Part shown: positions 6,300-8,029 of the stretch, piece by piece | How the letters are laid out: each line of letters opens with the position of its first letter | Numbering within the stretch: position 1 is the first letter of the stretch | From: an uncultured Pseudorhodobacter sp. | GTDB lineage: Bacteria; Pseudomonadota; Alphaproteobacteria; Rhodobacterales; Rhodobacteraceae | Length of the DNA: 8,029 nucleotides | Assembly: GCA_937910975.1 (NCBI GenBank) | Contig: CALEMZ010000245.1 | Span: 1-8,029, forward strand | Reading direction: 5' to 3' | Notes under the pieces: generated by a model | Told to the model about the DNA's origin: nothing | Databases searched by the model: none | Seen by the model: the letters and a program-made list of their open reading frames with translations, nothing else | Program-made: the position numbers and the translations under genes

Positions 6300-6623
6300 T
6301 CAGAGGTATTTGGCCTGCACGGCCTCATCCCAGCCCAGCGTGAGGCCTTGGGGGCCACGAATGACGGGGCGTTTCATCAAGGTCGGTTGCTGCTTAAGCT
6401 GCTCTTCGGGTTCCGAAGCTTTGAGCCAATCAGATGCGCCGCGCCATGTGGTGGAATTTTGGTTGATGATCGGCCCACCGAATTCGTTGACGAATTCAAG
6501 GATCTCGGCTTCGGTCAGCGGATCAGCGCGGATATCGCGGAATGCAGGGGCGTGGCCTGCGGCCTCCAGCGCCTTGAGGGCTTTCTTGCAGGTGTCGCAG
6601 GTGGAGATGCCATAGACGATCAT
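6300..6623 (-). CDS. ArsC/Spx/YffB-family thioredoxin-fold protein
   Basis: This 107-residue protein has the ArsC-like fold. It starts MIVYGISTCDTC, giving a CxxC pair at Cys9 and Cys12, and later shows the family block PTLMKRPVIRGPQGLTLGWDEA (80-101). Length is normal for the family (about 105-120). Genuine glutaredoxin-dependent arsenate reductases usually carry one active-site cysteine followed by Asn-Thr-Ser/Arg. The CDTC motif here points instead to the Spx/YffB-like side, so a general thiol-reductase role is more likely than arsenate detoxification. No ars regulator or arsenite pump lies nearby, which agrees. AGGAAA lies five bases before ATG 6623. It lies downstream of tetR on the same strand after a 163-base gap, probably as a separate unit. 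The precise substrate is unknown. Confidence 0.88.
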   Translation of the reverse strand: MIVYGISTCDTCKKALKALEAAGHAPAFRDIRADPLTEAEILEFVNEFGGPIINQNSTTWRGASDWLKASEPEEQLKQQPTLMKRPVIRGPQGLTLGWDEAVQAKYL

Positions 6624-6733
6624 CGCAGTTTCCTATGTTTTGTCCGCGCGCGATCATTTTCGCAACGCTTTGTTTTTGTAGATTTACCCATTTCCATTAA
6701 CCGGCTTGTGACCCCTGGACGTAAGGCAGTGCG

Positions 6734-6760
6734 CGCAACAATATAGGCGCAAATGTTGCG
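6734..6760. repeat. Inverted repeat CGCAACA/TGTTGCG between ArsC-like gene and tetR
   Basis: CGCAACA (6734-6740) and TGTTGCG (6754-6760) are perfect 7-base inverted copies with a 13-base AT-richer spacer. They lie 27 bases past the tetR stop and about 110 bases before the ArsC-like start on the minus strand. It could be a tetR 3' hairpin without a T-tract or a binding site for the downstream gene. Chance is not excluded. Confidence 0.35.
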
Positions 6761-6786
6761 GGTAACAGCCCCCAAAGCAATATCAC

Positions 6787-7386
6787 TCAACCGCTTTGAG
6801 CAGCGCCACCGGCCACGCCTGCGGCACGCAGCGCCATATCGGCATAAAGTGTTTGCACATCTTCGCGGCTAAGCCTACCGCCTTCGCGGTACCAATTGGT
6901 CACCCCGGTCAGCATGGCGATCAGCGCCAAAGTGGCCATTTTGGGATCGGGCAGCGCAAATGCCCCGTCTTGCAGAATTGTTTGCAGGTAATCCTCATAG
7001 CGGCGGCGCAGGGCTTCTATCGTAGCAAAGTTTTCCGGGCTGAGGTTGCGCAATTCCATATAGGCGATGAAGACGGCATCGGGGCGATCCAGATGATAGC
7101 CGATGTGGAACCGCGCGAATTGCTCCAGCCGCGCCTGCGGGGTTGGCATTTGCGGCAGGGCTTCGACAGCCGCAAGCAAGTTGATCATGTGGTCTTGCAT
7201 CAGATCAAAGAGCAGGGCCTGTTTATCAGCCGTATAGAGATAGAGCGCACCGGCCTGCACCCCAACCTCCGCCGCGATCTGGCGCATGGAGACAGTCGCA
7301 TAGCCGTGGCGGGCAAAAAGCCGCAAGGCCGCGTCACGGATGCGCGGGCCAGTGATTTCAGAGTGGGAGCCGGTTTTGCGTGCCAT
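6787..7386 (-). CDS. TetR/AcrR-family transcriptional regulator
   Basis: This 199-residue dimeric repressor-type protein has a clear TetR DNA-binding domain at about residues 12-60: RIRDAALRLFARHGYATVSM, then the helix-turn-helix (34-53) AAEVGVQAGALYLYTADK and ALLFDLM. The C-terminal ligand/dimer domain contains YMELRNLSPENF (109-120), EALRRRYEDYL (124-134) and TNWYREGGRLS (163-173). That last block resembles the KstR2/FadR-like branch whose ligands are often acyl-CoA thioesters; this is an inference. A palindrome at 7403-7416 lies 17 bases above the start, so autoregulation is likely. AAGG lies close to ATG 7384-7386 as a weak ribosome binding site. The gene is not beside an obvious metabolic or efflux target. 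The flanking 471-base gap with an IS scar may explain that. Confidence 0.93.
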   Translation of the reverse strand: MARKTGSHSEITGPRIRDAALRLFARHGYATVSMRQIAAEVGVQAGALYLYTADKQALLFDLMQDHMINLLAAVEALPQMPTPQARLEQFARFHIGYHLDRPDAVFIAYMELRNLSPENFATIEALRRRYEDYLQTILQDGAFALPDPKMATLALIAMLTGVTNWYREGGRLSREDVQTLYADMALRAAGVAGGAAQSG

Positions 7387-7402
7387 GGGCCTTGTTTATA
7401 TG

Positions 7403-7416
7403 AATGAGCGTTCATT
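7403..7416. promoter_or_regulatory. TetR-type palindromic operator AATGA-GCGT-TCATT
   Basis: Two perfect five-base half-sites, AATGA and TCATT, flank GCGT. This matches the AATGAacgnTCATT style of operator common for TetR/AcrR repressors. On the minus strand it lies between TTGAAA (7415-7420) and a TATAAA-like -10 just before the tetR start, so binding there should block tetR transcription. Confidence 0.7.
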
Positions 7417-7887
7417 TCAAGCGATGATCACTGTTAGTGCTCACCTTGAACTTGCGGACTCTGACCACGTAAATGGTGTTTTACAGCTTCAAATGGCCCA
7501 GCTGACGATACCCAGCGGCAAAACCAACCCTCAAATCAGCCGCAGCCAGACATCTTGTCAGGCCACTTGTAAGCATGATCCGAACCGCATATCGCTTGAA
7601 CTCGTCGCCATCCATCCCAGCCATATCCGACTTTCTTGATGGCCAGTACTGCGCTCAAAAAACCGGAACTAAACTGGGATAGATCCGGGCGATTCTTGTG
7701 AAGGTGTGTGGAAACATGCATTCGTGTGTAATACATGATCCAGATGTGAGCGTTCTTGATACTAGCCATTAAGTTATGGGCGTTATCTCAACTTTGGCGT
7801 GGCATGTCTGTGACGCTGACGCCGTACGAAGGATTGCATGTCTCAAGGTTTGATCCGACTGCTACAGACAAAGGATATTGAAGCAAT
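7417..7887. other. 471-base intergenic stretch with little intact coding
   Basis: This gap separates the tetR operator from the cyanophycinase start. It contains the IS3 OrfA scar (7481-7624), a small dyad GTAAA-TGGTGT-TTTAC (7469-7484), and the string TGACCACGTAAA from 7462, which could be an old IS end but has no partner repeat that I can see. Two 25-codon frames near 7776 and 7804 lack ribosome binding sites. No convincing promoter for the cyanophycinase gene was found. Confidence 0.6.
7481..7624 (-). pseudogene. Decayed IS3-family OrfA (transposase) N-terminal fragment
   Basis: On the minus strand a 47-codon frame starts MAGMDGDEFKRYAVRIMLTS, continues GLTRCLAAADLRVGF, and ends at TAA 7481-7483. 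I recognise it as the N-terminus of the IS3-group OrfA found in many alphaproteobacterial genomes, which reads approximately DEFKRDAVRIALTSGLTRRQVA-DLGVGLSTLNKW. OrfA is the helix-turn-helix half of the IS3 transposase. Here substitutions (Asp to Tyr, Arg-Gln to Cys-Leu, Gly to Arg) have accumulated and the homology breaks after GVGF-like residues. The rest of OrfA and all of OrfB are missing. The remnant is non-functional. The comparison is from memory and not from a search, and the exact element cannot be named. Confidence 0.68.
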
Positions 7888-8029
7888 ATGTGCCCAGCAT
7901 CAGTGGCCATTGAAGGTGATCGTGGGTTTATCATCCCCATCGGTGGGGGCGAAGATCGCGTCAAGGAAATGCAAATTCACCGAAGGTTCGTTGAACTTTC
8001 AGGCGGTGCGGATGCCTATATCGTGGTGG
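7888..8029 (+). CDS. cphB: Cyanophycinase (peptidase S51), N-terminal part (runs off the right edge)
   Basis: Forty-seven codons are visible from ATG 7888 to the edge. The block RGFIIPIGGGEDRV (residues 12-25), followed by HRRFVELSGGADAYIVV, is the characteristic start of cyanophycinases. These are serine peptidases that hydrolyse the storage polymer cyanophycin (multi-L-arginyl-poly-aspartate) to beta-Asp-Arg dipeptides. The catalytic serine lies later in the protein and is not visible. An in-frame TGA at 7879-7881 rules out a longer start. AAGGA at 7871-7875 is rather far (12 bases) and GAAG at 7880-7883 is closer, so initiation signals are weak; a GTG at 7903 is an alternative. Such genes commonly lie next to cphA (cyanophycin synthetase), which would be expected just past the right edge. 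The family call is good; activity cannot be judged from this fragment. Confidence 0.82.
   Translation, partial: MCPASVAIEGDRGFIIPIGGGEDRVKEMQIHRRFVELSGGADAYIVV

Noticed and set aside
7536..7769. 77-codon open frame on the minus strand
   Set aside because: No ribosome binding site and no recognisable family. The recognisable OrfA fragment in the same place is in another frame, so this frame is probably accidental.
7804..7881. 25-codon frame directly upstream of, and in frame with, the cyanophycinase start
   Set aside because: It has no ribosome binding site or known leader-peptide features and ends in TGA before the cyanophycinase ATG; probably chance.

Overview
The window looks like chromosomal DNA of an alphaproteobacterium, most likely family Rhodobacteraceae (Roseobacter/Rhodobacter relatives). 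This rests on the moderately high GC content, short AGGAG-type ribosome binding sites, and protein sequences typical of that family (ThrS, cold-shock protein, TetR regulator, alpha/beta hydrolases). The placement is from recognition and no search was run.

Layout. (1) Positions 1-997, minus strand: two overlapping alpha/beta-hydrolase genes. One is a complete 258-residue ABHD10-like esterase. The other is the membrane-anchored N-terminus of a second hydrolase that runs off the left edge. (2) 1177-3123, plus strand: complete thrS (threonyl-tRNA synthetase), divergent from the hydrolases, with promoter-like hexamers on both strands between them and a near-perfect 18-bp stem terminator after it. 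(3) 3332-5831, plus strand: a four-gene operon of the bufferin/HvfABC type. It encodes a secreted four-cysteine precursor peptide (BufA1, DUF2282), an MNIO/DUF692 multinuclear-iron oxidase (BufB), a DUF2063 partner protein (BufC) and a DoxX-family membrane protein. A GC-rich hairpin lies between bufA and bufB. BufB/BufC and BufC/DoxX are coupled by ATGA and TGATG overlaps. (4) 5986-6192: a small cold-shock-domain protein. (5) 6300-7386, minus strand: an ArsC/Spx-like CxxC protein and a TetR regulator with a palindromic operator beside its start. (6) 7417-7887: a 471-base gap holding a decayed IS3-family OrfA fragment. (7) 7888-end: the N-terminus of a cyanophycinase (peptidase S51).

How the genes work together. 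The most interesting unit is the buf operon. From the known family, BufB with BufC oxidatively converts cysteines of the BufA precursor into sulfur-containing heterocycles. The modified peptide is exported through its Sec signal peptide and buffers copper in the periplasm, and DoxX is a frequent but poorly understood partner. The operon has a strong terminator just upstream, so it probably has its own promoter and is independent of thrS. The remaining genes look like ordinary housekeeping or accessory genes. The IS3 scar between tetR and the cyanophycinase gene suggests a past rearrangement at that junction.
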